Source: Cerrena zonata (taxonomy: Eukaryota; Basidiomycota; Agaricomycetes; Polyporales; Cerrenaceae). From it: a stretch of 64,000 bases of DNA. The DNA is taken from NCBI GenBank assembly GCA_038087015.1, contig JASBNA010000006.1:372001-436000 (forward strand), read 5' to 3'. The notes beneath the pieces were generated by a model, which did no database searches, was not told where the DNA came from, and saw only the letters and a program-made list of their open reading frames with translations. The stretch's first letter is position 1; each line of letters starts with the position of its first letter. Positions 1-11,720 of this stretch are shown here, piece after piece. Position numbers and translations under genes: made by a program.

Positions 1-722
1 ACGTCGACGCTATCGGCGGGGAAGCTTCTATTTTTTGTGATGCTGCTTGCGTGAGAGAGACTTGAGAGTCACCAACTAGGACTATGCGTCCCAGTGGTTG
101 GGGGCGAACAAACTCGACAGCGTGTTCCAGGTCTACAGAGCTCCTCGGACGCAGGCAGAGCCAAATGATAGCATCGACGAATGTCTTCACCCGCTGAACC
201 TTCGAGTCGGGGAAGCACTGGGCATAGGGATATGCATCAGCCCTTTGTAGGCGATGTCAGTGGAGCTCGTAAGTACGTAAAGTTTGATCCAGGCTTACCA
301 AGAGAAAAATACCATCGGGCGGCGGTAGAACCCGAGGAAGGCAGCGTGGAAAACGGCCGTCTCATCCTTGTTGAAAAGGTGGCAGACAACTACACTCGTA
401 ATGAACGCAGCGGCAACCTTCTGTTCCGACTCCCTTTCCATTATCTGGGCTATGCTTTGCAGCTGCCAGACCGTCTCCGCTTCTGCAAGAGAGCGACAAT
501 ATACGGAGAGGGGGAAACATGGCCCAGCATACTCGGTGAGTGGGGCTATACCTTCACTGGTCATATAATATTTTGTTAACAAAACATTGAAGAAGTCTAA
601 ACCGGTTTGACTTACTATCCCTCAACGACGCGATGGATCCCTGCCCTTGACCCTCCGATCACGACAAGACGTGCATTCTCAACTGGGGTTGGTTCGGTTG
701 TCGGTTGTCGGTAGGTCGGCAT
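1..722 (-). CDS. Unknown multi-exon protein, cut by the left window edge; weak viroplasmin (RNase H1 N-terminal)-like stretch
   Basis: A reading frame can be assembled on the minus strand. It starts at the ATG at 720-722 (MPTYRQPTT...), runs to about 613, and resumes after an intron at about 500 down to 306. It then splices with a GTAAGC donor near 305 to an exon running from about 244 to the window edge. The join near 305/244 keeps phase (TG|G) and gives a run with GFYRR, SWADAYPYAQ and KTFVDAIIWL. That order of a short beta strand, SW.DA and K.F..A..W loosely recalls the viroplasmin fold at the N-terminus of fungal RNase H1-like proteins. The likeness is my inference and is weak. The intron at about 500-612 is the least certain. 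The 3' end is outside the window, so the function is unknown. Confidence 0.3.
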
Positions 723-881
723 CGTATACTTGTGCGAAGTTGACTGCGAGCTGAGGTTATCGATAGTGCACCCGTCGCGGTCGGGTGTTCCATCACGAGC
801 GTCGATCACCGATTCGATCACCGATCGTAATTGAGGTCAGTCATTTGGTAGCAATATTATGAGGCCGTTCGCGATTTAATT

Positions 882-3800
882 ATGCCAAAGGACAGTAGGG
901 AAAAGCTCCCTCGCGGAGGAGTGAGCCAAAGAGTCCGCCGGACTACATTTGTGCACCCTTCCCAACAACATCTGTATAGTAGTGATCCACCTCCGGCAAG
1001 CACCTCACGCCAGAGGAACATCAGGAATGAGAAGATCACATCGGTTCTTGGTCCTCAGGCGCGCGAAGAAGAAATTCGAGAGTCTGATGCAATGATGAGG
1101 GAAACGCTGCAGAGTACATTATTTTATTTTTACTCGCAGTTTCCGTCTGATTCTCAAACAGTTCATCTTTAGATATGGATCGGTCAACTCGACAACTTTT
1201 ACAGGATATTCAAACACAGGCGGGTGTAGCTACTATGGACGATACATACGCGATCGATGACTACGACACGTCAATCGCCGATCCCTTCGCAGAAGACGAC
1301 GCGTGGTTCGACAGCGACGACATAGTCCCGCCTACGGAGACGATGAATATCATCGCAGCCGCCCATGATTTACGTCGTTATCTGTAAGTCTCCATTATTG
1401 TTGTGTCTTTAACTGAATAAATCATAATATGTATTATGTTTCTAGATTAAAAGGTCACCGGCGAGTGGACACTCGCACCTGGAAAGAACGTCGGACGCGA
1501 GAACTTCAAGCATGGAACCCGCTGATCGAACCTTTGGTGGAATCTTATATGGAGTGGAAGTATGCTCCTCAACCCGAGATCCCTGATCACGACATCGACC
1601 AGCGGTATCCTTACCACATCAATGTCGTGGAGATTTTCACTATGAAGGAGGATATAACAATACACCAACGGCCGACTAGTACTTGCGTCGCTGTGGACCT
1701 CGCGCGCCATGGGTATCTTGCGAAGACACCTTTCAAACCGCAGGTCGCGGTTGGATTCCGCACTCTAGAAATCTTCCATCGGGTTCGTCTTCGGAAAGCG
1801 TCCCTGAGTGTGGAAGCGTTCACTAGAGTTATCTGTGATTACTATGATGTGTGTGTACTACTGTTCCTCTGCTGAAGCTACACTGACGAATATATTCTTA
1901 TTTCCAGATACCCTTTCGCCGCTACCTTCGTACTGTGCTCGCTGAGACATATGAAGTTTATCTCCGTATTATTAACGTTGTCCAAAAACGCATTCACAAC
2001 GAGTTGACCTGGAACACACCTAATTGGAGGGTGATGAATGCTTGTAAAGCCTGCTGCTATAAGGTATGTTTCTCCTGGCTCTATCCTTACTCTTACTCAT
2101 GACCTGAAGCTCCAAGATGAGCCGGAAACAGCTTACAGCCGTCTATGGGCTCATGACGGGAACAATAGTCTCAAGAGGATGCTCCCCCTGAAAAATCGAA
2201 TCGCTGCCGATACTCGTGTATACAGCGACAGTGATTACTTTCTCCCGCGAGCATTTGTAGACCGGTTTGCGAACGAAGTTAAATCAGGCCCTCGCCTTCG
2301 CCACCGCGAAATTTGTAGTGCTGGTCAAGATTCGGATAGCGAAGATGACCCTGATCCTGAGGACACGAGTGGGGGACACGAAGGCGACCCAACAGATGGT
2401 GCTCAAGATGCTTCAACGACCGGTGTTGACCAATGTGTCAAGAATTGGAAAGCAGCCGCGTCGGATGAAAAGAAACGAACGTGGGCAATATTCGATGAAA
2501 CCGGGATCTATGCGAGTGCGTGCCGGCATGGGTTGATCCTTTGGATCTGCGATATGGTCCGTAGTGGTGAGCTGTGAGTCCATATTATCATCTGCGCTTG
2601 TCTTTTCTACTTTACTGACTAGGTATACTCTCAGGGCCAAATATCCACTCTCTATCCTTGCGAAGGCGTTGGAAGTTTTACCCCCTCAGTCCGCTAGTGG
2701 TATGGACATCAACTGCGGGTTTGAGATAACCGCAGGGAGGTCCAGTCTTGCCGAGGATATCAAATCTAAAGCCCACAAGTTTGTGGTAAACGCCTTCCAC
2801 GGTTATTCGCATAATTATCAGTGTCAGGTAAAAAACCACCCCACTGTTGTCTCTGGAGTTGGCATCGAAGATTTCGAGAACATGGAACGTATCTTCAGCG
2901 CCTCAAATGCCCTCGCAAGCATCACTCGCTATGCATCTCCCTACCGACGTCAACTCATTATCGACACCTACTTTCGTCAATGGGACGAAGACAAGTATGA
3001 AAACCTAGGAAGCTTTATCTTCAACAACTACAAACAAGCACTTTCGACCCTTCACCGTGATGTCCCTGCTCTCGAATCTGCCATGGAGAAGTTTCGCCTT
3101 AGCGACGCTGATCTAGACCGTCTAGAAAGGGAGGAGGCTGAGTTTCTTTCACAGCTGGGAAAGGAACCTGAGCATAACTCCCTTCAAGTCGAGTACGTTG
3201 AGCTCTTGCAAGCCCTCCAGGCTGCGCTTACCGAGAAAACAAAGGCGGAGTCTTCTTACTACGGTCAGTTGGGAGATGCAACATTTATCGCAGAAACCGC
3301 GGAGTCCATCCAAGCAGGGTACTCTCAGCTTGCCTCTGCAACGAACCAGAAGGAGAAGCGGCGTCGTCTAGCTCGTGAACGTTACGATACAGCCCAACAC
3401 GACGTCATTCAAATAGAGGTGCAACTAGGCGTCGACCGAAGATGGGAACCAACGGATCCCGAGTACCGCGAGACCCTGAAGTACATCAGGGATCGTAAGT
3501 ATCATCGTGCACTTGATAAGGTCCACCAACTTGTGGTCCAACGATTATTCGAGCTTCAACGGATGAACATATCTGGTCTTGGTATGTCGGCTCTCATTTT
3601 CTTCTCATCATTACTCAAATATATGTTCTTAGGGTACAAACTTCGAACACAGATGGCAAAATCACTCCAGACACGGAGCAAGACCATCCGAACGGCCATC
3701 GTCGCATACAATAAGGCCGCCTCTGACTTAACACCTCCGCGTCCCTCTCTCGACTGGTCGGATGTCTCACACTATGGCCTCATCGAACAGTATACGATGT

Positions 3801-4333
3801 TGAGGGCCACAAACCACAACGTCAGTAATCGGGAATGGTCACAGCCTGTCTACCGAGAGATCCTTAAATGTCGACGGCGCGTTGCTCGTGCCAAAGAAGA
3901 ATTAATTCGATGTAACATTGAAACCCGCCGCCTTCACACCTCTATCTACGACGAGACTATTCACTTCAAGACGTTACTTACGAAACTCAAAGAAGATGAT
4001 AGTGCTATGTACGGGCCAACCAAAGCGTTCGTGAGGCACCGTACTCGCATTCATCAATCCCTCCTCAAACGTGTCCGACAGATCATTAGTCTAGTCGGTT
4101 TCACGGGTGAATCAACACGCGGCGTGCGTATTGGAACCGAAAACACGTCGCCTGCGGACGTTGGCAACAACGAGACTGGCGATGACAGTGATGGACCGGG
4201 CGACGAAGGCTTAGCAGCGTTACATGACGAAGACGGGCTTGATGAAGATGCAGAGGACTTTGAGAACGATGATGAGCTTCACAATGATATCGATGGTCTT
4301 CAGGGCTTTATGGACACCGTGTGCGATTCATAG
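882..4333 (+). CDS. KDZ (Kyakuja-Dileera-Zisupton) family transposase, apparently intact
   Basis: Seven exons join in frame into about 1,037 residues. Introns are 1114-1172, 1384-1445, 1849-1907, 2064-2109, 2574-2634 and 3582-3632. The start MPKDSREKLPRGG splices to an exon opening with NMDRSTRQLLQDIQ. Features match the KDZ family common in agaricomycetes: an early RTWKERR segment, a Cys pair in NACKACCYKL, then DGNNSLKRM, DETGIYASACRHG, MDINCGFEI, HGYSHNYQCQ and GIEDFENMERIFSASN. A long charged helical region and an acidic Asp/Glu-rich tail follow. These proteins mobilise their own DNA element by a DDE/RNase H-fold reaction in the nucleus. All exon phases agree and no stop interrupts the frame, so it may be active. 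I did not find terminal inverted repeats. Family call is firm; activity is not shown. Confidence 0.88.
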
Positions 4334-4556
4334 AATGATTATAATTATCATTTTGTATACATGTATCATACCAACTATACCATACTAACCGTGAGAAATC
4401 TGAATCAATAGCTAGGTTTATATTGCTATCTGAACACTACAATATGTCAGACTACTATGTATATACTATGGTACAAGCGGGACGAGCAAGAATGCCGCTT
4501 CCGAACGCATGTAATAACGTGCGAAACGGATGGGAAACAAGGGATCTACACTATGT

Positions 4557-4705
4557 GGAAAGGCAGGGCGGCGGGGGAGTCGAAGCGCCGGCGAGCAAGC
4601 ACTTGTGGGCGATAGGGCGGGCAGGGAGCGAGGACGGGAGACACGTGGGAAAGGGCGGAGGGCACGGAAGGGCGACACACGCGGGGAATAGAGTCGGGAC
4701 CGGTA
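4557..4705. other. G-skewed low-complexity tract downstream of the KDZ gene
   Basis: The plus strand here is very rich in G with little C or T. Many GGG or GGCGGG runs occur within about 150 bp, unlike the balanced flanks. It holds an open plus-strand frame and a minus-strand shadow, but neither has recognisable protein character. It could be a subterminal part of the transposon or simple decay. It could form G-quadruplex-like structure. Confidence 0.5.
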
Positions 4706-4966
4706 GACCGGTGATCTGGGCCTTCGATCAGATCGCATATGTTTTGATTCTATGTTTTCTCTCTTTTCCCCTTCTTTGGCTTACTCGAAACAGCTTCAAA
4801 AGTAGCTACCATAGAAGGCAACTGGGCCAAAAATACAGGAGATATTCCGACTATGTGTACGGAGGGCTGATGGGGCCTTATAAGCTAGTTTGATGGCACG
4901 ATCGATAAGGCTTATAAGATAGGCAATGTGTGAGGTCCGGGTGGTCAGACCCTGTAGACGTTGGTT

Positions 4967-5460
4967 GTCAGTCCCGATATGGTAATACTACAGAGGGAAG
5001 GTGGTTTTTAGTGGGGGGGTTGTTTTCTAAGCTCTGAGATAGCTGTAAGAGTATGTAGATAGTATATATCTACTCAGAAGTGGTCTCACATTGAGTGTCA
5101 CATCTTTCGTTCAGTAGAAACAGATAGAATATGAGGTGTCAGTCCCGATATGGTAATACTACAGAGGGAAGGTGGTTTTTAGTGGGGGGGTTGTTTTCTA
5201 AGCTCTGAGATAGCTGTAGGAGTATGTAGATAGTATATATCTACTCAGAAGTGGTCTCACATTGAGTGTCACATCTTTCGTTCAGTAGAAACAGATAGAA
5301 TATGAGGTGTCAGTCCCGAAATGGTAATATTGTAGATGGAAGGTGAGTTTGAGTAGGGGGGTTGTTTTCTAAGCTCTAAAATAGTGACCAGTGTATATAC
5401 AGCATACATCCCTATCCATAAGTAGTCTAACATTGAGTGTCAGACCAGGATAATGTGACA
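4967..5460. repeat. Tandem direct repeat, about 171 bp unit, three copies
   Basis: Units begin at 4967, 5138 and 5309, each with GTCAGTCCCGA(T/A)ATGGTAAT. The spacing is exactly 171 bp twice. Units 1 and 2 are almost identical across their length, including GTGGGGGGGTTGTTTTCTAA and ACATTGAGTGTCACATCTTT. Unit 3 is diverged and shortened, ending near 5450 with a second ACATTGAGTGTCA. No gene is seen inside. It lies between two transposase genes and may be subterminal repeat of either. Confidence 0.9.
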
Positions 5461-5535
5461 AAATCCCGATATACATCAATACTATAGCCGATCAACAGGC
5501 GCTTAAAGTACATACTATCTTCGTTAAAGTACACA

Positions 5536-7072
5536 ATGGTATGTACAGTCACTTTTGTATTTAAAAGGGATTGTAATGTTTATAAAACCTAGGATGATGC
5601 TGGTGCTGAGGAAAGTGATTCTGTTACACAGTTCCTTGCCTACGCACAACGGGTTATCAACAGTGCTCAGTTTGTTGTTGATGCAATACCTAACGTTGAA
5701 GATTTTAAAATTGAACGATCCCTCCAGATGATTGGGATTGTCAAAGACATTCTGCAGGACCTTGATGATCCCTGGCTTGATGACTCTGACATTGATACCA
5801 TGTTTACTGCCATTGATAATGTAGAGTCTCCACTTCGAGATTACCAGGCTATGCCCCCTTTACCTCGCAATATGGGAACGACAACAACACCAAGTGCTTT
5901 AGTGGGACGACCTAGCTACAACCTTGATCTAGAACATGCTATAGAGCTGCACGATCTTGGAAATAGCTATTGCTGATGCTCTCGGAGTTGCCAGAACTAC
6001 TTTGTATAACCAGTTGCGGCGAGCAAATCTGTCATCCTCTCGCCCTACCTACAGTGACATCGATGATGACTCCCTCGATGAGATGGTAGCTGAAATCTCT
6101 CTCAACCACCCACTTGCTGGAATCTCAATCGTTCGGGGCCATCTATTATCACTTGGAATCCGAGTGCCCCCAACAAGAGTCCAGTCAAGTCTGTGTCGTG
6201 TCGATGCCCTTGGTGTATTGATGAGGTAGTGTATAGTATCATATTGCTATTTTATTGCGCTCAAAACACCATTACTTCTGTATGTAGGTGGTCAACTGCT
6301 ATCAAGCGACGTGTTTATCGAGTTCGTGGTGCGAATTCATTATGGCATATGGATGGAAACGAGAAACTCCGTCCATGGGGGTTTTATGTGCATGGCTGCA
6401 TCGATGGACACTCCCGCCTTATCATTTATCTTCTATGCTCGAACAATAAACGTGCACGGAATGTTCGAATCATCTTCTTAACAATTGGAATTAGAAGACA
6501 TGGTTGGCCTAGCCGTGTACGTGCTGACTTTGGCACTGAGAACAATGAGGTAGAGGATGTTATGATCGAACACTGGGGTCCAGAACACCGCCCGTATCTT
6601 CGTGGACGGTAAAATAAAATGATCACTTTGAGCAATATACCACTCTAATTTTATTGTTATTTCTAGGTCTCTACATAATGTTCGCATTGAGCGTTTATGG
6701 AGAGATGTACGAAAGGACACTCTAGAGTCATTCCGACAGGTATTTATGTATCTGGAGGAGATAGGGTCACTCGATATGGAGAACACTATCCACCGAGTCT
6801 GTCTCTTCATTGTTTATCAACCTCGTATTCAGGCGTCACTGGAACGCACTACAAATGCATGGAACAACCATCGAATCCGTACAGCACAAAACAAGACCCC
6901 TATTGCTATATATGAGCTCAGCAAGACGAAGGCTATTCGCCTCGGATATTGGAATTCAGATCCAGATGACGACATCACTGATGTAGCTGAGTCGTTATAT
7001 GGCTTCGACCCTCAGGCAGCCCATCTATCGGATGAGGATGTAGCCAATGTTATCGCATCTCATGCTAATTAA
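5536..7072 (+). pseudogene. Integrase-core (rve) DDE transposase-like gene, disrupted by a frameshift
   Basis: The catalytic half reads GANSLWHMDGNEKLRPWG, then GCIDGHSRLIIYL, RVRADFGTENNEV and SLHNVRIERLWRDVRK. The acids in HMDGN, RADFG and RIERLW fit a D,D,E triad of the rve fold. The same arrangement occurs in a cellular integrase-core family spread through basidiomycetes and animals. Introns fit at 5539-5592, 6226-6287 and 6609-6666. The first exon may be only the ATG at 5536-5538, joined to DDAGAEESDSV. The N-terminal part carries a helix-turn-helix-like stretch (ADALGVARTTLYNQLRR). The frame breaks at about 5955-5976: one frame ends in stop at 5974-5976, while the next opens inside the same bases with EIAIADALGV. 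A short deletion in the expected link is the simplest reading. The C-terminus ends at TAA 7070-7072. Probably a dead copy. Confidence 0.75.
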
Positions 7073-7230
7073 TATACCCAAAAAGAATCTGTTCGAGTCA
7101 ACTAACATGTTCGAACCAAGAGTGACGGTCCACTCTGCACTGATCAGATGGTTTCAGGGCGAACTTCCATCATCTGTTTCTATTCTTGCATTGAGATGAA
7201 AATACAAATATGATACACGACATTCAAACT

Positions 7231-10200
7231 TCAAACGAATCCAGTCTCTTTCCATCTCGCCACCCACTTGCTTACGATATCGGCACTGATCGCAGGGGCA
7301 TTCTTGATGCTTGGTGCCACCGTGCTTGTGTACGTCGTTTCGAAAACCATAGGACGGCGACGACCACTACTGTAGCGCATTCTGAAGAAAGACTGCGCAA
7401 TTTTCAATGTGTGGATTCTTGTATCCGAATTAGGGGAAGGAACTCACTAGAAGCTTGATTGTTAGGTTCTTGCTTGGGTCCTGTTCTGACTTCGAAAGTC
7501 TATCCAACCATTCGTCGATAGTGACCTTCTCAAATGCAAGACCTGAGGCTTGTAATGCAGTAAGGATTCCATCCCAGCTTGTTGTGGTGTCTGGATTGAC
7601 AATGTGATAGACAGTGGTGTCCTTGTGCTCAGGCTGAAGAACAATTTCAGCGATACCACGACCAGCGAAATCGACAGGAAGCCAAGAGGGATGTTCCTCG
7701 ACGAATGGAAGCGCATGCAAAACGTTTGCACTTCTAAACATCAATGGCCATGCTAAATAAGGATGTCTCGTCGTGAGCACCAAACAAAAAGCTGATAAAT
7801 AAATCACTTACCCTCCGTCTCATTCCACACGCCGCTAGCAACATGGTCAGCGGAGGAACATGATACAGAAATGAGGAACATACTTGACAGAGTCCCCAGT
7901 CATTTGTCCGATACGCAAGACACCAACTGGAAGGCCAACCCTCTTCCCGGCGTTCTGGCAGATTTTCTCAACAACCCACTTGCTCTGCGCGTATCCGGTT
8001 CCTGCAGCAGTTGAAGGTGTCTCAGCAAAGTCTTCAGTACAGGTATCATCAGGAGATCCTTGACGGCTGCTGATAGATGAACTGAAGAAGAACATTGCAG
8101 GGGTAGAATAAGGGGAAGAGAGGCAGAGGTTCATGAGGTTGACTACCCCTCCGATATGTTCGTCGTAGGATTCGATCGTCAGAACGAAGTTGACTGGCCA
8201 GCCATTCTAAGGTATTCAATATTGATGAGTTATGCCAGGGTTAGTAAGTGAGTCAAGCATAACATACATGGATGACATCAGTGACCTCTGCACGGATAGC
8301 CTCGTATTCAGCTTCAGTAAGGCCAAGCAACGTAGAATTAGCGTTTGAGGCATAAGAAACGATCTTCGATGTTTCGAATGGAAGACACCTAATCTTCATA
8401 GACTCTTCGATACGCGCCAGAGAGCCTTCGTGCGATTGTGCCCTTGACAAGCAGATAACTTTTCGAACGAGAGGAGAAGAAACAAGTTGGTGGAGGATGT
8501 GAGCTCCGAGGGATCCGGTAGCACCGGTCAACACCTGTGAAACATTAGCCTCATGATGGAACAATGTGAAAAGGACTTACCACCACACGTCCTTCTGCAG
8601 GCTTCGCAGGAGCATTAGCGGCAGGCGTATGTGATTGTAGTTTAGCAGTCCATTTGTCTAATAGCGACAACATCTTCGCTTCATGCTGGCTGGAACTAGC
8701 CTCGATATTACCAGATTGTAATGAGAGTATGTAGTCGGATAGTCTGAGCGAGCCAGAGTTAGAAGTGTGCATTGTACGGGTTTGGTAAAAACGCACTTCT
8801 CTATAGAAGGATGTTCGTAGACAACTGCTCATATTGGTCAGGATATATAATTACGGAATGAGGATGTAATTCTCACCATTCTGCCCGAGTATTCGGCCAC
8901 CAAGCTCAAGCTCCTTTTGTATCTGATTGCGAATTCGGGTACCTTGCAGAGAGTCAACACCAAAAGCAAATAGGTCGACAGTTTGAGTAAGATCGGCCGA
9001 CTTGACGGGTCCAAGCGTCTTAGTGATGACCTTGAATATATACTCTACGAGTTCAGGTTTAGATAGACACAATTTCTCAACATCTTCTCCATCATGCTCA
9101 AACCTTTGGTAGATACGTTCTGATCAAAATCGTAGGTGAATAGAGGTATACACCCATAAACGATGGTTTCTTACCAATGATATCTTTAAACTTGGCATAG
9201 CAAGCAGGTCGCAGGATGCTCATTTTAGTAGCTACAGGCACCTCAGTTCCATAGCTAAACGCACAGTTAGAATCATGTCGTACCCCCAAAATCAGAGGAA
9301 ACACTAACGGTAAGAACTCGACCATTTCGGGAAGAAGCCTCGAATGTGTAGGTGCATCGGCATTGGCTTGTTCAATAACTGGCCAAACCTTCTCCATGAG
9401 TTCGGCTGGGGAAAGGTCCTTCGCAAGTTCGGATGGAAGAATTAAACAACCAGTTTGTGGTTTGCCAGCTCCGAATACAATGGCTGATCGGTTGCGTAAG
9501 AGCCAGAACTGAGGACGGACAAAGAGAAACATTACATACCTTCTGCAACATATGGACTATTTCCACGGATACAGAGCTCCATGGGAACGGGATTTGTCTT
9601 TTCTCCGAGAATATGCACTAGAGTATCGTCGAGACGGCCGATATATTTGTACCAATTCTCATTCTCTGGATGGCGAAGGAACAGATCCTTGGTGGCGTAT
9701 GATCCATCAGGTCGATTGGTTTCAATCTTGACGTTAGAAAGATAATGTCAGTTTGTCATTTCCGATGAAAGAAAGAAATCTGACCTTTGGAGGATATCCG
9801 TCTTTGACTACAACTTCGAAAGTGTTCCCTCCGCGTGATTCCATCACGATATAGTTCACAATACCAGAGACCGGTCGGACCCAGTTCCAATTCTTATCGG
9901 TTTCATACGGCCGAGCAGAATTCATAATACTGCCGGTCTTTTTGAGTAGAGAGTTATTAGCAACCAGACATAAGACAAACGAGAACGAACAAACCTCAGT
10001 TGTTCCATAGATACTTAGGAGGTTTACACCTGCAGCCACAAGGCGGTTGCCCAAATCGTCCTACGATGGTCAAGAAAGGTCAGGAATAAAGTTCTGGCAG
10101 GGAAATCGCAGCCGAGCTGACAGGAAGAGGTGCCCCTGCGTATCCCACAACGTCAAAAGACGCTAATGCGTTGACTCCTTCGGGAGTTTCTCCTAGTAGC

Positions 10201-11257
10201 TATTCTGAAATCAGGAGAACCGGACATAGGCGATTATTGTGACAATCAGGACGTACCTTAATTACATATGGGACCGCAAAGCACTGACGAACCGGCGGGG
10301 AAGCAGCCAGAACCGCACAAATATTAGCCGATGTTAGAGGAAGATGTGGTGGGAACAAGGTGATTGGTCGGCCGGGATACATGCATCGGAAGCTGGAGAG
10401 GATAAGAGACAATCTTTTTGAGTCAATGTATGATAGCTTACATTGCGAAGTGACCATAACCATGGTATACAGGAAGAGTGCTGAATCCAGGGAGGTCCTG
10501 GTTGATAGCAATATTGGCGATGAGTCCATAGTGCGTAATAAAAACTGGTTTGGGGAAGCCAGTCTATGGCACAGTGAGAAATATCAATGAAAAAAAAACA
10601 GGAGAGGTAATTACAGATCCAGAAGAATGAAGGATCACAGCAGGTCTGTCGACTTCTTGTTCAGGTGTGAGAACTGCAGGATAGGGTTTTATCTGGCTAG
10701 CTGCAACACCTTCCGGACCCCACAGTGGGAAACGCTTATCCGGAACGATGCCAAGTTCGTAGCCTTCAGAAGTAAGAATCTGTTGGGCTTCCTTGGCTTC
10801 TTTAACAAACTTGGTTCCGTACACGAGGTGCGTGGATTTAGTGAGCTTTATCAGATGCGCAACAGCGGGAACAGAGTTGTTGACAGACAAAAGCAGAGCC
10901 GTGAGACCAATCTTCGCCAAAGCCATCTCTAGTAGAGACTCGTCGATAGCGGAACTTGTTAACACTGCAATAATCCGAACCGGAGGGATTTCTCCTGGGG
11001 AGACCTGCGGCATAATTCCAGCGGATGCATAGTGCCACGCAAGTCGATCTACTGCCTTCTGTGTCTCTGTGAATCTAGAAAATCGTGGGGTTTGGTCCGT
11101 GCTAGTACCGAAGCAAATACACATACGTTAAGGATCGCAAACTAATACCGGTGTTATCAGGATCGCCAGTATAGATATATGGCTGGTCTCCTTGGTCGCG
11201 CGCACGAATGTCAAGAAGTTCTGTAAGAGACTTAGCTTTGAACACTACTGCAGGCAT
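7231..11257 (-). CDS. NRPS-like adenylate-forming reductase (adenylation - carrier - thioester reductase)
   Basis: I can place 18 exons (about 1,033 aa). Introns: 11075-11126, 10564-10614, 10393-10441, 10200-10256, 10061-10122, 9938-9994, 9727-9784, 9484-9539, 9255-9308, 9120-9174, 8825-8876, 8744-8796, 8535-8580, 8207-8267, 7835-7883, 7753-7811 and 7393-7447. Domains in order: AMP-binding adenylation (LHSSGSTGFPKPV, IYGTTETG, IGRLDDTLV); phosphopantetheine carrier (FGVDSLQGTRIRNQI, attachment Ser); NAD(P)H reductase (VLTGATGSLGAHIL, YAQSKWVVEKI with the Tyr/Lys pair, LPVDFAGRG). There is no condensation domain. Such enzymes activate a carboxylic acid, often aromatic or an amino acid, load it on the carrier and release it as aldehyde or alcohol. 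Substrate is unknown. My base count for the exon at 10123-10199 is one short of whole codons and should be rechecked. Confidence 0.9.
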
Positions 11258-11720
11258 TGGGGTTACGGTATGTTGTTCAAGTTGTCACTGGCAAGAGTCG
11301 TTTGGTGTTCACTTTTAATACCTACATCCATAGATAGTACGGCGAACACGGTCCGTATTCAAAACCGGCCCTGAGACTATGTCGCAGGATAGATCTACAT
11401 AGAAGAGAGTCATCTGTCCATTTCCCAAGGGGTATACAAGTTAGAAACACTAGATGTGGCTGTTCCAGAGGTCGTGTGAGGTGAATGAGAATTGACGCGG
11501 GATCATGTGTTTGGTCACTTTCTCATTTTAGGGTTTCCTTTTAGATTGGGAACTACACCAGGTCAAAGAATCCCGCAGAGGTCATTTGTCGCATCATGGT
11601 CACTTTCCCTGGAACGAAGCTAACTCCAGGGACGCGAACGGCCCGATAGCGATTCGGAGAACGGAACACTTGAATAAATTCACTGAAGGTAGTTGAGTTC
11701 CACAAGTTCCTCTTGCTACC
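11258..11720. promoter_or_regulatory. Shared divergent promoter region between the A-T-R reductase and the MFS permease
   Basis: These 463 bp separate the two divergent start codons (11257 minus, 11721 plus). No coding stretch is convincing here. Head-to-head spacing of this size would allow co-regulation of the two genes. I did not identify a specific factor site. Confidence 0.45.

Noticed and set aside
4423..4893. Open frame after the KDZ gene, 156 residues
   Set aside because: It begins at a non-ATG codon and its Gly/Arg-rich content follows from the G-skewed tract. No protein character.
7231..11257. Full nonribosomal peptide synthetase
   Set aside because: Only one adenylation and one carrier domain and no condensation domain; the end is a reductase.
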